Source: Pseudomonadota bacterium
GTDB taxonomy: Bacteria > Pseudomonadota > Alphaproteobacteria > Rhodospirillales > 2-02-FULL-58-16
Length of the DNA stretch: 18,715 nucleotides
Direction: 5' to 3'
NCBI GenBank assembly: GCA_022572335.1
Contig: JACZWD010000021.1
Span: forward strand, 1-18,715
Shown: positions 7,764 to 14,179 of the stretch, piece by piece
How the letters are laid out: every line of letters begins with the position of its first letter
Position numbering within the stretch: the first letter of the stretch is position 1
Translations under genes and position numbers: made by a program
The notes under the pieces: model-generated
Database searches by the model: none
The model's input: only the letters and a program-made list of their open reading frames with translations
What the model was told of the DNA's origin: nothing

Positions 7764-8414
7764 CTAGAAGGTGAACGTGGAGGCGGGGGCGAACCCGGGC
7801 AGGAACGGCGTGCCGGCGTCGAACATCTCCCGGCGCGACACGGCGCCCCCGTGGCGCGTGAGCAGCGTCCCCTTGCCCAGGCCGTCGCCGGCGATCACCG
7901 CCACCAGACGCCCGCCGTCGGCCAATTGATCGGTGATGGCGGACGGGATCTGGGACACCGCGCCGCCGAAAAAGATCACGTCATAGGGGGCCTGCTTGGG
8001 ATAGCCGTTTTCCAGCCGCCCGGTGACCACGTCGACGGTGTCGAGCTCCAGTTCGGCCAGGGTCCCGGCGGCCCGGGCGGCCAGGCCGGCATTGCTTTCC
8101 AGGGCGACCACGGTGCTCGCCATCGGCGCCAGCACGGCGGCCGCGTAGCCGGTACCGCAGCCGATATCCAGGACCACGTCGGTGGACCGCACTTCCGCCG
8201 CCTGCAACAGCAGCGCCAGCACCATGGGCTCCATGAGGTAGCGCCCCGGGCCGATGGCGATGTCCTCGTCCACGTAGGCGATGCTCTGCAGCCCCTTGGG
8301 CACGAAGGTCTCGCGCGGCAGCTCGGCCATGGCCGCAAGCACCAGGGCGTCGGTCACCCGGTTGGGGCGAATCTGGTTTTCCACCATGTTGTGGCGGGCG
8401 GCGGCGAAATCCAT
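7764..8414 (-). CDS. Protein-L-isoaspartate O-methyltransferase family protein (Pcm-like)
   Basis: The product is 216 aa. The class I SAM-dependent methyltransferase core is clear: motif I VVLDIGCGTGY at residues 80-90, then the acidic end of strand 2 (VVALES) and the post-motif segment YDVIFFGGAV. The N-terminus MDFAAARHNMVENQIRPNRVTD and the RETFVP motif place it in the PIMT (Pcm) family. Canonical Pcm has a GQTIS-type Ser/Thr motif before the core, which helps bind the isoaspartyl substrate. Here the matching place reads GRYLMEP (about residues 57-63), so true isoaspartate repair activity is doubtful. The substitution is seen; its effect is inferred. This divergent form next to tolC is a common alphaproteobacterial arrangement. 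It starts at ATG 8414 behind a weak ribosome site and is the first gene of the leftward block. Confidence 0.88.
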   Translation of the reverse strand: MDFAAARHNMVENQIRPNRVTDALVLAAMAELPRETFVPKGLQSIAYVDEDIAIGPGRYLMEPMVLALLLQAAEVRSTDVVLDIGCGTGYAAAVLAPMASTVVALESNAGLAARAAGTLAELELDTVDVVTGRLENGYPKQAPYDVIFFGGAVSQIPSAITDQLADGGRLVAVIAGDGLGKGTLLTRHGGAVSRREMFDAGTPFLPGFAPASTFTF

Positions 8415-8455
8415 GGCAATCCCGTCGGTTGGGTGGTCAATCGCGACCCGAGCGC

Positions 8456-8484
8456 TATATAAAGTCCTGATGCCCCGAATACAA
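8456..8484 (-). promoter_or_regulatory. Putative promoter of the methyltransferase gene
   Basis: On the minus strand, TTGTAT (8479-8484) is followed after exactly 17 bases by TATATA (8456-8461), 41 bases before the ATG. This is a good match to a sigma-70-type promoter in an otherwise G+C-rich region. It probably drives the methyltransferase and perhaps genes beyond it. Confidence 0.5.
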
Positions 8485-8508
8485 TGCCGGGCGGCTAATT
8501 CCGCCGCC

Positions 8509-8537
8509 TTGACCGGTGACAGCGCAGAGTCTAAGTT
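8509..8537 (+). promoter_or_regulatory. Putative promoter of the tRNA-Cys/tRNA-Asn pair
   Basis: TTGACC (8509-8514) is a good -35. After 17 bases comes TAAGTT (8532-8537), a weak -10. The pair is divergent from the methyltransferase promoter and about 65 bases before tRNA-Cys. The -35 match is the main support. Confidence 0.35.
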
Positions 8538-8600
8538 CCCCTTCCCTTGCGGCGGGGCATGGGATATGCCCTTGCGGGCCCCCCGCGGTTTCCGTAATTT

Positions 8601-8674
8601 GGCGCGGTGGCGGAGTGGCTACGCAGCGGCCTGCAAAGCCGTGTACGCCGGTTCGATTCCGGCCCGCGCCTCCA
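8601..8674 (+). tRNA. tRNA-Cys (anticodon GCA)
   Basis: The acceptor stem pairs GGCGCGG (8601-8607) with CCGCGCC (8664-8670). The anticodon loop CTGCAAA (8631-8637) carries GCA at 8633-8635 on a 5-bp stem that includes one G-U pair. The T-loop has the conserved GGTTCGATTCC. The discriminator base is U (8671), the identity element of tRNA-Cys, and CCA is encoded (8672-8674). All features agree, so this is a functional gene. Confidence 0.97.
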
Positions 8675-8680
8675 GTGTAT

Positions 8681-8756
8681 TCCGGCGTAGCTCAGTTGGT
8701 AGAGCAGATGACTGTTAATCATCGGGTCGCTGGTTCGAGTCCAGCCGCCGGAGCCA
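8681..8756 (+). tRNA. tRNA-Asn (anticodon GTT)
   Basis: The acceptor stem pairs TCCGGCG (8681-8687) with CGCCGGA (8746-8752). The anticodon loop CTGTTAA (8712-8718) carries GTT at 8714-8716. The D-arm has GTAGCTCAGTTGGTAGAGC and the T-loop TGGTTCGAGTCCA. The discriminator is G (8753) and CCA is encoded (8754-8756). It lies six bases after tRNA-Cys, so the two are one transcript. A GUU-anticodon tRNA is a substrate for the Tgt enzyme encoded at 16970-18097. Confidence 0.97.
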
Positions 8757-8763
8757 ATTAAAG

Positions 8764-8803
8764 ACAAGGCCTTAGCCGAAAACGACTGGGGCCTTGTTTC
8801 TTG
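8764..8803 (+). terminator. Intrinsic terminator of the tRNA operon
   Basis: ACAAGGCC (8764-8771) pairs with GGCCTTGT (8790-8797) around an 18-nt loop, followed by TTCTTG. It begins eight bases after the tRNA-Asn CCA. The T-tract is interrupted but position and stem strength fit termination. Confidence 0.65.
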
Positions 8804-8834
8804 TGGAGGCGGTCAGGCTAACGCGGGGCAAACG

Positions 8835-8929
8835 AGCGCCCCTTGGTATAACCCCATCACGCGGAGGGCCGAGCCCCTACCGCGGAGAGAACAGTGAATC
8901 CGACAGGCACATCAATACCAAGGGGCGCT
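8835..8929. repeat. Perfect 15-bp inverted repeat around a 65-bp centre
   Basis: AGCGCCCCTTGGTAT (8835-8849) and its exact reverse complement ATACCAAGGGGCGCT (8915-8929) bracket 65 bp of non-coding DNA between the tRNA terminator and the ScfR-type gene. The bases just outside show no evident target-site duplication, which argues against a fresh miniature transposon. More structure follows: CCAAACCC facing GGGTTGG at 8934-8950, and nested GGCG/TCGGG with CCCGA/CGCC at about 8976-9006. It could be a decayed mobile element or a structured RNA. I recognise no known RNA family. Confidence 0.6.
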
Positions 8930-9015
8930 TGACCCAAACCCCCGGGTTGGAGAACAGCCCCGGCGATAAGGCGACATCGGGAGCGCCGGTCGAAACCCGA
9001 CTACGCCGATCTTTA

Positions 9016-9032
9016 TGAGGGACATGCCCTCA
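9016..9032 (-). terminator. Small hairpin at the 3' end of the ScfR-type gene
   Basis: TGAGGG (9016-9021) pairs with CCCTCA (9027-9032) around a 5-nt loop. The arm includes the stop codon of the minus-strand regulator gene. What follows on that strand is only moderately A/T-rich with no T-run, so termination here is weakly supported. Confidence 0.3.
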
Positions 9033-10478
9033 GCCGTCCGCCGCCGCCTCCGGCTCGGCCGAAGCGTAAGCCGACAGGCCGCGCACGTTGACGTCCACGT
9101 TGAGCCGGTCCTGGAGCGGCGGGAAGGCGCGCTGCCGGCAGTCCATGCGCTCGCACATGCGGCAGCCGACGCCGATGGGCACGGCGGCGGCGCCGTTGTC
9201 CAGGGAAATCCCGTGGGCATAGACGAGCTCCCGCGCATGGCCGATCTCGCATCCGACCTCCACGGCATAGGTGCTTGGCGGCACGTGGTGGCCGCCGCCG
9301 CCCTTGGTCACCGTGCGGGCGATGCAGAAATAGGTCGCCCCGTCGGGCATGCGCGAGACCTGTGTGCGGATGCGGCCCGGGGTGAGGAAGGCGGCGTGCG
9401 CCGCCCACAGCGGACAGCCGCCGCCGAAGCGCGCGATGTGTATGCCGGAGGCGCTGAAACGCTTGGAGATGTTGCCCGCGATATCGACGCGGAGCAGGTG
9501 GAAGGGCACCCCCGTGGCGCCCGGACGGTGCAGGGTGGTGAGCCGGTGGCAGACCTGCTCGAAACCGGCGGAGAACCTTTGCCCAAGCAGCTCGATGTCG
9601 TAGCGCAGCGCGCGCGCCGCCTCGAGGAAAGGGGCATACGGCAGGACCACGGCGCCGGCGAAGTAGTTGGCGAGCGCCACCCGGCACAGGGCTTCCGCAT
9701 CGTCCGTCGACAGCTTGGTTCCGGCCACCAGCCGGTCGAGGATCTTGCCGCAGGACAACAGCCCGATCTGGTGCGCCAGCTGGAAGTCGCGGCTGTTCGC
9801 CGGCAGGACCTCGGACAACTGCAGCTTGCGGGTCACCGGATTGAACCGCCGGACCGCGCCCCGGCTCGCCTCGACCGCCGTGATCTCGACCTCGACGGCG
9901 TATATCTGCGCCAGATGATCGACCAGGCCCCGATGGAGATTGCGGTGGTCGAGGCCGGCCTCCCGCCACAGCCGTTCGGCCGCTTCCTCCAGTTCCGGGA
10001 AATGGTTGGTGTGCTCCTGGATGAAGTCGGTGACCTCCTCGGACGGGGGCGCGGTGGCCTCGAGCCCGCTGGCGCGTCCGTCCGAGAGGCGCTCGGCGAG
10101 GGTCTGCGCGTCGTCCCGGGCGCTGCGGTACGCCCGGTACAGATCCAGCACGGCGCGTCCGGCGTCGGGAAGGCGCGCCGCAAGCTCGCGCAGGTCGGCT
10201 TCATTCACGGTGTGTTCCTGGAGCAGCGAATCGCTGAAGACCTCGACCAGGGCGCCGGCGAGGCGGGCCTCGTCGTCGTCGGTAAAGCTGCGCAGGTTGA
10301 TGTCAAAGGCCTGCACCAGCTTGAGCAGAACGGGAACGGTGACGGCCCGCCGGTTGTTCTCGATCAGGTTCAGGTAGCTGGTGGAGATGCCGATGGCGCT
10401 GGCCATCTGCGCCTGGGTCCGCCCCTGCTCGCGGCGCAGCCGGCGCAATTTGTGTCCCAGCATGGTATCCCGGCCCAT
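9030..10478 (-). CDS. ScfR/RamB-type regulator: XRE HTH, degenerate IrrE domain and DUF2083
   Basis: The product is 482 aa, the usual length of short-chain fatty-acyl/acyl-CoA-responsive regulators. An XRE helix-turn-helix lies at residues 9-63 (LRRLRREQGRTQAQMASAIGISTSYLNLIENNRR). An ImmA/IrrE-like region lies at about 160-290. It keeps the ANYFAGAVVLPY motif (270-281), but the HExxH place reads AHQIGLL (235-241), so the metalloprotease site is lost. This is seen directly and is usual in this group, where the domain is thought to sense a ligand. The C-terminal half is DUF2083, with FGGGCPLW (351-358) and the Cys cluster CRMCERMDC (439-447). Family members control propionyl-CoA, glyoxylate or acetate genes, but no such target is nearby. 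It starts at ATG 10478 after AGAGGCGG and is divergent from the reductase gene at 10696. Confidence 0.92.
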   Translation of the reverse strand: MGRDTMLGHKLRRLRREQGRTQAQMASAIGISTSYLNLIENNRRAVTVPVLLKLVQAFDINLRSFTDDDEARLAGALVEVFSDSLLQEHTVNEADLRELAARLPDAGRAVLDLYRAYRSARDDAQTLAERLSDGRASGLEATAPPSEEVTDFIQEHTNHFPELEEAAERLWREAGLDHRNLHRGLVDHLAQIYAVEVEITAVEASRGAVRRFNPVTRKLQLSEVLPANSRDFQLAHQIGLLSCGKILDRLVAGTKLSTDDAEALCRVALANYFAGAVVLPYAPFLEAARALRYDIELLGQRFSAGFEQVCHRLTTLHRPGATGVPFHLLRVDIAGNISKRFSASGIHIARFGGGCPLWAAHAAFLTPGRIRTQVSRMPDGATYFCIARTVTKGGGGHHVPPSTYAVEVGCEIGHARELVYAHGISLDNGAAAVPIGVGCRMCERMDCRQRAFPPLQDRLNVDVNVRGLSAYASAEPEAAADG

Positions 10479-10524
10479 GGCCGCCTCTTTTTATAAGATT
10501 TCAATAATCTAATTTGTATGTGAT

Positions 10525-10556
10525 GTAAATTTACCTAATTCAATAGTGTTTTTCAA
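10525..10556 (-). promoter_or_regulatory. Promoter of the ScfR-type regulator with a palindrome over its -10
   Basis: On the minus strand, TTGAAA (10551-10556) is followed after 17 bases by TAAATT (10528-10533), about 50 bases before the ATG. The -10 lies inside a perfect palindrome, GTAAATTTAC (10525-10534). This would suit an operator for autoregulation. The promoter match is strong; the operator role is inference. Confidence 0.55.
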
Positions 10557-10569
10557 GTACTTATTGAAT
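10538..10569. promoter_or_regulatory. 8-bp inverted repeat in the AT-rich divergent control region
   Basis: ATTCAATA (10538-10545) and TATTGAAT (10562-10569) form a perfect dyad with a 16-bp gap and bracket the predicted -35 of the regulator. The whole 10490-10600 stretch is markedly AT-rich against its surroundings. It is a candidate operator between the regulator and the reductase gene. A further hairpin, CCCGG/CCGGG (10604-10619), lies in the reductase leader. Confidence 0.45.
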
Positions 10570-10695
10570 CCTATCCGATATTGTGAAAACATCAACCTCC
10601 AAACCCGGAAAAATCCGGGGCCTGGGGCGAACCGGCGTCGACAGGATCGGGAACGCGTATTCCGTCCTGATTGTTCGAAAGCGGGGGGTATTCGC

Positions 10696-11730
10696 ATGAA
10701 GATCTGCATTTACGGGGCCGGCGCCATCGGGGGGTATCTGGGCCTGTGCTTGGCGGAGGCCGGATACGGCGTGACGCTGATCGCCCGCGGCCCCCACCTC
10801 GAGGCAATGAAAACCAACGGTCTCAGGCTGCGCATCGACGGCGCGGAGCGGATCATCCATCCGACCTGTACGGACGATCCCGCCGAGGCCGGTCCCCAGG
10901 ACTATGTCATCGTCACCCTGAAGGCCCATCAGGCCTGTGAGGTGGCCGGGCGCATGGCGCCCCTGCTCGGGCCGGACACCGCGGTGGTGACGGCGATGAA
11001 CGGGATTCCCTGGTGGTACTTCCATAAGCTCCCGGGCCCCCACCAGGACCACCGTCTGGACAGCGTCGATCCGGGCGGCCGGCAATGGGACCTGATCGGC
11101 CCCGAACGCGCCATCGGCTGCGTCGTGTATCCGGCCACGGAAATCGTCGAGCCGGGCGTGATCCGCCACGTCTATGGGGACAAGTTCACCCTGGGCGAGC
11201 CCGACGGCTCGATCTCGCGCCGCTGCCTGCGCCTCAGCGAGGCGTTGACCGACGCCGGCCTCAAGGCGCCGATCCGCGACAACATCCGCGACGATATCTG
11301 GAAGAAGCTGTGGGGGAACCTGTGCTTCAACCCGATCAGCGCCCTCACCCTGACCACCCTGGACGTGATCATCGCGGACCCGGGCACCGTTGCGCTGGCG
11401 CGCAACATGATGGGCGAGGCCCAGGCCATCGGTGAAGAGCTGGGCGTGGAGTTCCGCATCAGCATGGATAAACGCATCGCCGGTGCCGCCCAGGTCGGGG
11501 CCCACAAGACATCCATGCTCCAGGACCTGGAACGGGGCCGCCCCATGGAGATCGACGCCGTTCTCACGTCCGTCCAGGAACTGGGCCGTCTCACCGGCGT
11601 TCCCACGCCCTACATCGACACCGTGCTGGCACTGATCCGCCAGCGCGCTCTTCAGGCCGGGCTGTACCCGCGGTTGCCCGCCGCGGGCGCGATGGAGGGT
11701 GTGGCCGCCCGGCCGGCGGCCGTCGGCTGA
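10696..11730 (+). CDS. 2-dehydropantoate 2-reductase family protein (PanE/ApbA-like)
   Basis: The product is 344 aa, longer than E. coli PanE (about 303). The Rossmann NADP-binding motif GAGAIGGYLG starts at residue 7. The catalytic Lys region is intact (DIWKKLWGNLCFNPISALT, Lys near 204, then Asn208), and the C-terminal domain has the family motif KTSMLQDLERGRPMEIDAV. An insert with WWYFHKLPGPHQDHRLDSVDPGG (about 106-128) marks a paralogue subfamily common in proteobacteria. True ketopantoate reduction for pantothenate synthesis is therefore possible but not certain; another 2-oxoacid is equally likely, and I withhold panE. ATG 10696 is chosen because GGGGGG precedes it and the family N-terminus MKICIYGAGAIGG begins there; an in-frame ATG at 10546 would add 50 residues of unrelated sequence. 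It is divergent from the ScfR-type regulator and ends before a strong terminator. Confidence 0.9.
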   Translation: MKICIYGAGAIGGYLGLCLAEAGYGVTLIARGPHLEAMKTNGLRLRIDGAERIIHPTCTDDPAEAGPQDYVIVTLKAHQACEVAGRMAPLLGPDTAVVTAMNGIPWWYFHKLPGPHQDHRLDSVDPGGRQWDLIGPERAIGCVVYPATEIVEPGVIRHVYGDKFTLGEPDGSISRRCLRLSEALTDAGLKAPIRDNIRDDIWKKLWGNLCFNPISALTLTTLDVIIADPGTVALARNMMGEAQAIGEELGVEFRISMDKRIAGAAQVGAHKTSMLQDLERGRPMEIDAVLTSVQELGRLTGVPTPYIDTVLALIRQRALQAGLYPRLPAAGAMEGVAARPAAVG

Positions 11731-11862
11731 AAAGGTCCGCCGGCACACACACGTGGCCGCGCCTCCATGGCGGCCATGGGCGGTCCCTCGGTGCCCCCGG
11801 CGGGAATGCCGAAAGCGGCGAAATACTAACGAGATTACTCCTTCCGATACGGCAACTTCCCT

Positions 11863-11887
11863 AAGGCCCCTCCGGGGGCCTTTTTTT
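11863..11887 (+). terminator. Strong intrinsic terminator after the PanE-like gene
   Basis: AAGGCCCC (11863-11870) pairs with GGGGCCTT (11875-11882) around a TCCG tetraloop, followed by a run of T to 11887. This is a textbook rho-independent terminator on the plus strand. It lies 132 bp past the reductase stop and also separates it from the 3' end of the convergent histidine kinase gene. A perfect 7-bp-arm palindrome (11765-11779) lies between them with no evident role. Confidence 0.9.
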
Positions 11888-11936
11888 CACGGACGGGCAT
11901 GCGCGGCGGGAGGCCGCCGGCCCTTGCGCCGGGCTC

Positions 11937-13313
11937 TCAGTCCGCCGGCCGTGCGGGAAACCGGATGACCGCGCGCAGGCCCGGCCGGTTGTCCTCGAGT
12001 GCAAGGTCCGCGCCGTGCAGCCGGGCCACCGCCGCGACCAGGCTCAGGCCCAATCCGCTGCCCGGGCTGCGGCGGCTGGATTCCAGGCGCACGAAGCGGT
12101 CCAGCACGCGCTCGCGCTCGCCCTCGGGGATGCCGGGGCCGGTGTCGGCGACCGCCACCTCGACGGTCCCGTTGGCGTCGCGGGCGGTGACGACGACGGC
12201 GCCGGACCCGGGCGTGTACTTGATGGCGTTGTCGACCAGGTTGGCCAGCGCCTGGGACAGCAGATGGCGGTTGCCCTTCACCGTCAGCCCGTCGCCGCAC
12301 GCCAGGGTCAACGACAGCCCTTTGTCCTCGGCCACCGGTTCGTAAAGCTCGGCCACGTCCCGGGCCAGGGCGCCCAGGTCCAGGTCCGCCATGTCTTCCG
12401 GCTTGGCCCCGGATTCGGCGTAGGCGATGCCGAGCAGGGCGGTGAACGTGTGCAGGAGGTCCTCGGCGTCTTCGATGGTGCGCTCCAGGGCGGCGCGGTA
12501 CGACTCGATGGACGGCGGTTCCAGCAGCGTCACCTCGAGCCGGCTGCGCAGGCGGTTCAAGGGGCTGCGCAGGTCGTGGGCGATGTTGTCGGTGACCTGG
12601 CGCATGCCGGCCATGAGGCGCTCGATCTCGTCGAGCATGGCGTTGAGGTTCTGGGCCAGCCGGTCGAGCTCGTCGTCGCTGCCGCTTACCGGCACCCGGC
12701 GGCCGAGGTCGCCGGCCATGATGTCGCGGCTGGTGCGGTTGATGCCGTCGATGCGGCCGAGCCAGCTGCGGCTCATGACGACGCCGCCGACAAGGCCCAG
12801 GCCGATGGTCAGGGCCACCACCCAGATCAGGGAGTCGCGGATGCGCTGCTCCAGCGCGTGGCGCTCCTCGACGTCGCGGCCGACCAGCAGCTCGAAGCCG
12901 CCGCGCAGCAGCAGGTGCCGGGCGCGGGCATGGTGGGTCTCGACGCGCGCCCCGACCGGGCGCTCGTAAGCGAAGTCGAGCCAGCCGCCCGGCCCCGCCG
13001 GCACCTCCGGCCAGGAGTCCAGATTGCCGGCGATGGACCGGCGGTCGGGATCGGTGAACAGATACAGGCTCTGGCGCTGATCGCGGCTGCGCTCCCTGAC
13101 GATCCTCCGTAAACCCGCCAGCCCGGTGCGGCGGTATTGCTCGGCGAGGCCGGTGATCTCGGCGGCGATGGTCTCGTCGGTCTGCTGGGCGATGAAGCCG
13201 GTGGTGTTCCAGTAGATGAACCCCAGCAGCGCCGCCACGGAAAGACCGAACAGCACCAGGTATCCCAGCGCCAGGCGGAAGGTGGAGGTCCGGAGCAGCC
13301 TACTCGGTTTCAC
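11937..13313 (-). CDS. Sensor histidine kinase, CpxA/EnvZ-type architecture
   Basis: The product is 458 aa. The order is a first membrane helix (about 13-35), a periplasmic sensor of about 125 residues with no recognised domain, a second membrane helix (about 162-184), HAMP (about 184-236), HisKA and HATPase_c. The phosphoacceptor is His246 in NIAHDLRSPLNRL. The ATP-binding boxes are intact: N box NLVDNAIKYTP (Asn362), G1 VADTGPGIP, and G2 GSGLGLSLV. The start is GTG at 13313, inside the last codons of the response regulator gene. The 14-bp overlap implies translational coupling and a true cognate pair. The stimulus is unknown. The HtrA/DegP gene upstream on the same strand suggests envelope stress, by analogy with CpxRA. 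Family call certain; signal inferred. Confidence 0.95.
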   Translation of the reverse strand: MKPSRLLRTSTFRLALGYLVLFGLSVAALLGFIYWNTTGFIAQQTDETIAAEITGLAEQYRRTGLAGLRRIVRERSRDQRQSLYLFTDPDRRSIAGNLDSWPEVPAGPGGWLDFAYERPVGARVETHHARARHLLLRGGFELLVGRDVEERHALEQRIRDSLIWVVALTIGLGLVGGVVMSRSWLGRIDGINRTSRDIMAGDLGRRVPVSGSDDELDRLAQNLNAMLDEIERLMAGMRQVTDNIAHDLRSPLNRLRSRLEVTLLEPPSIESYRAALERTIEDAEDLLHTFTALLGIAYAESGAKPEDMADLDLGALARDVAELYEPVAEDKGLSLTLACGDGLTVKGNRHLLSQALANLVDNAIKYTPGSGAVVVTARDANGTVEVAVADTGPGIPEGERERVLDRFVRLESSRRSPGSGLGLSLVAAVARLHGADLALEDNRPGLRAVIRFPARPAD

Positions 13314-13977
13314 GGATGCAGTACCCGGCGCCGCGCACCGTGTTCAGGAGGGGCCGCGCGAAGCCCTTGTCGATCTTGGCGCGCAGGCGGCTGATGTGGA
13401 CGTCGATGACGTTGGTCTGGGGATCGAAATGGTACTCCCACACGTTCTCCAGAAGCATCGTCCGGGTGACCACCTGGCCGGCGTGTTTCATCAGGTATTC
13501 GAGCAGGCGGAACTCGCGCGGCTGCAGCTCGATCCTGGTGCCGCCGCGCACCACCCGGCGCGCCAGCAGGTCCATCTCCAGATCGCCGACGCGCAGCCTG
13601 GTCTGCGCCTCCGCCGGCCGCTGGCGGCGCACCAGGGCCTCGATGCGCGCCAGAAGCTCGGAAAAGGCGTAGGGCTTGACCAGATAATCGTCGCCGCCGG
13701 CCCTCAGGCCCTTGACCCGGTCGTCCACCGTGCCCAGCGCGCTGAGGAAAAGAACCGGGGTCTGGTTGCCCTCGGCGCGCAGGCGCCCGACCAGGGAAAG
13801 CCCGTCCAGCCCGGGCAGCATGCGATCGACGACGAGGACGTCGTACCCTTCGCCCTGGGCCATCTGGAAGCCGTCCTCGCCGTCGATGGCGTGATCGGCG
13901 ACGTGGCCGCTTTCCTTCAGGCCCTTGACCATGTACTCGACGGCTTCGGGATCGTCCTCGATGATCAGGACACGCAT
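13300..13977 (-). CDS. OmpR/PhoB-family response regulator
   Basis: The product is 225 aa, standard for the family. The receiver domain (1-115) has the acidic pair Asp8/Asp9, phosphoacceptor Asp51 in VVDRMLPGLDG, Ser79 in the switch position (FLSALG), and Lys101 in YLVKPYAF. The winged-helix DNA-binding domain (about 128-222) has the typical LQPREFRLLEYLMKHAG and NVIDVHISRLRAKID segments. All catalytic residues are present, so it should be phosphorylated by the kinase whose gene overlaps its 3' end. The start is ATG 13977 with a modest ribosome site. The gene lies 202 bp after the protease gene, a gap filled by strong hairpins. Targets cannot be read from the sequence; the protease gene is a reasonable candidate. 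Confidence 0.95.
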   Translation of the reverse strand: MRVLIIEDDPEAVEYMVKGLKESGHVADHAIDGEDGFQMAQGEGYDVLVVDRMLPGLDGLSLVGRLRAEGNQTPVLFLSALGTVDDRVKGLRAGGDDYLVKPYAFSELLARIEALVRRQRPAEAQTRLRVGDLEMDLLARRVVRGGTRIELQPREFRLLEYLMKHAGQVVTRTMLLENVWEYHFDPQTNVIDVHISRLRAKIDKGFARPLLNTVRGAGYCIRETE

Positions 13978-14076
13978 GGCCTGACGTTCTCCATCCGCTG
14001 CCCGCCGCCGGGAAGCCTAGCAGGCTGCTGAAGGACTGTCATATTCCGTGGCCTCAAGAACCGGGGCCGGAAATGA

Positions 14077-14128
14077 CCCGCCGGCCACGGCGGCCGGCGG
14101 GCGGGAAGCCGGGGCGGGGCGGCGCCCC
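14077..14128. terminator. Strong hairpins between the protease gene and the response regulator gene
   Basis: CCCGCCGGCC (14077-14086) pairs with GGCCGGCGGG (14092-14101) around a 5-nt loop. A second stem, GGGGC (14116-14120) with GCCCC (14124-14128), is adjacent. There is no T-run, so they may attenuate rather than stop transcription from the protease gene into the two-component genes, or simply stabilise mRNA. Confidence 0.4.
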
Positions 14129-14179
14129 CGCAGGGGAGCGGCGAACAGGGGCGGCCGCGCCCGGCCCCGGCATCCCTTC

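Noticed and set aside
8601..8756. Genomic island integrated at the tRNA genes
   Set aside because: Flanking genes have host-like composition, there is no integrase, and no repeat of the tRNA 3' end is found in the window.
8835..8929. Fresh miniature transposon (MITE) with 15-bp terminal repeats
   Set aside because: No target-site duplication is visible outside the arms and no second copy can be checked here. I kept it only as an inverted repeat.
8794..9018. 74-codon open frame downstream of tRNA-Asn
   Set aside because: It begins inside the tRNA operon terminator, lacks a ribosome site, runs through the 15-bp inverted repeat, and its product has no recognisable features.
12015..13112. 365-codon open frame on the plus strand opposite the histidine kinase gene
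   Set aside because: It is antisense to a kinase with all motifs intact and its composition is typical of a shadow frame.
14015..14045. TAGCAGGCTGCTGAAGG, resembling a recalled insertion-sequence end
   Set aside because: There is no matching second end, no transposase and no target duplication, so the resemblance is not enough to call an element.
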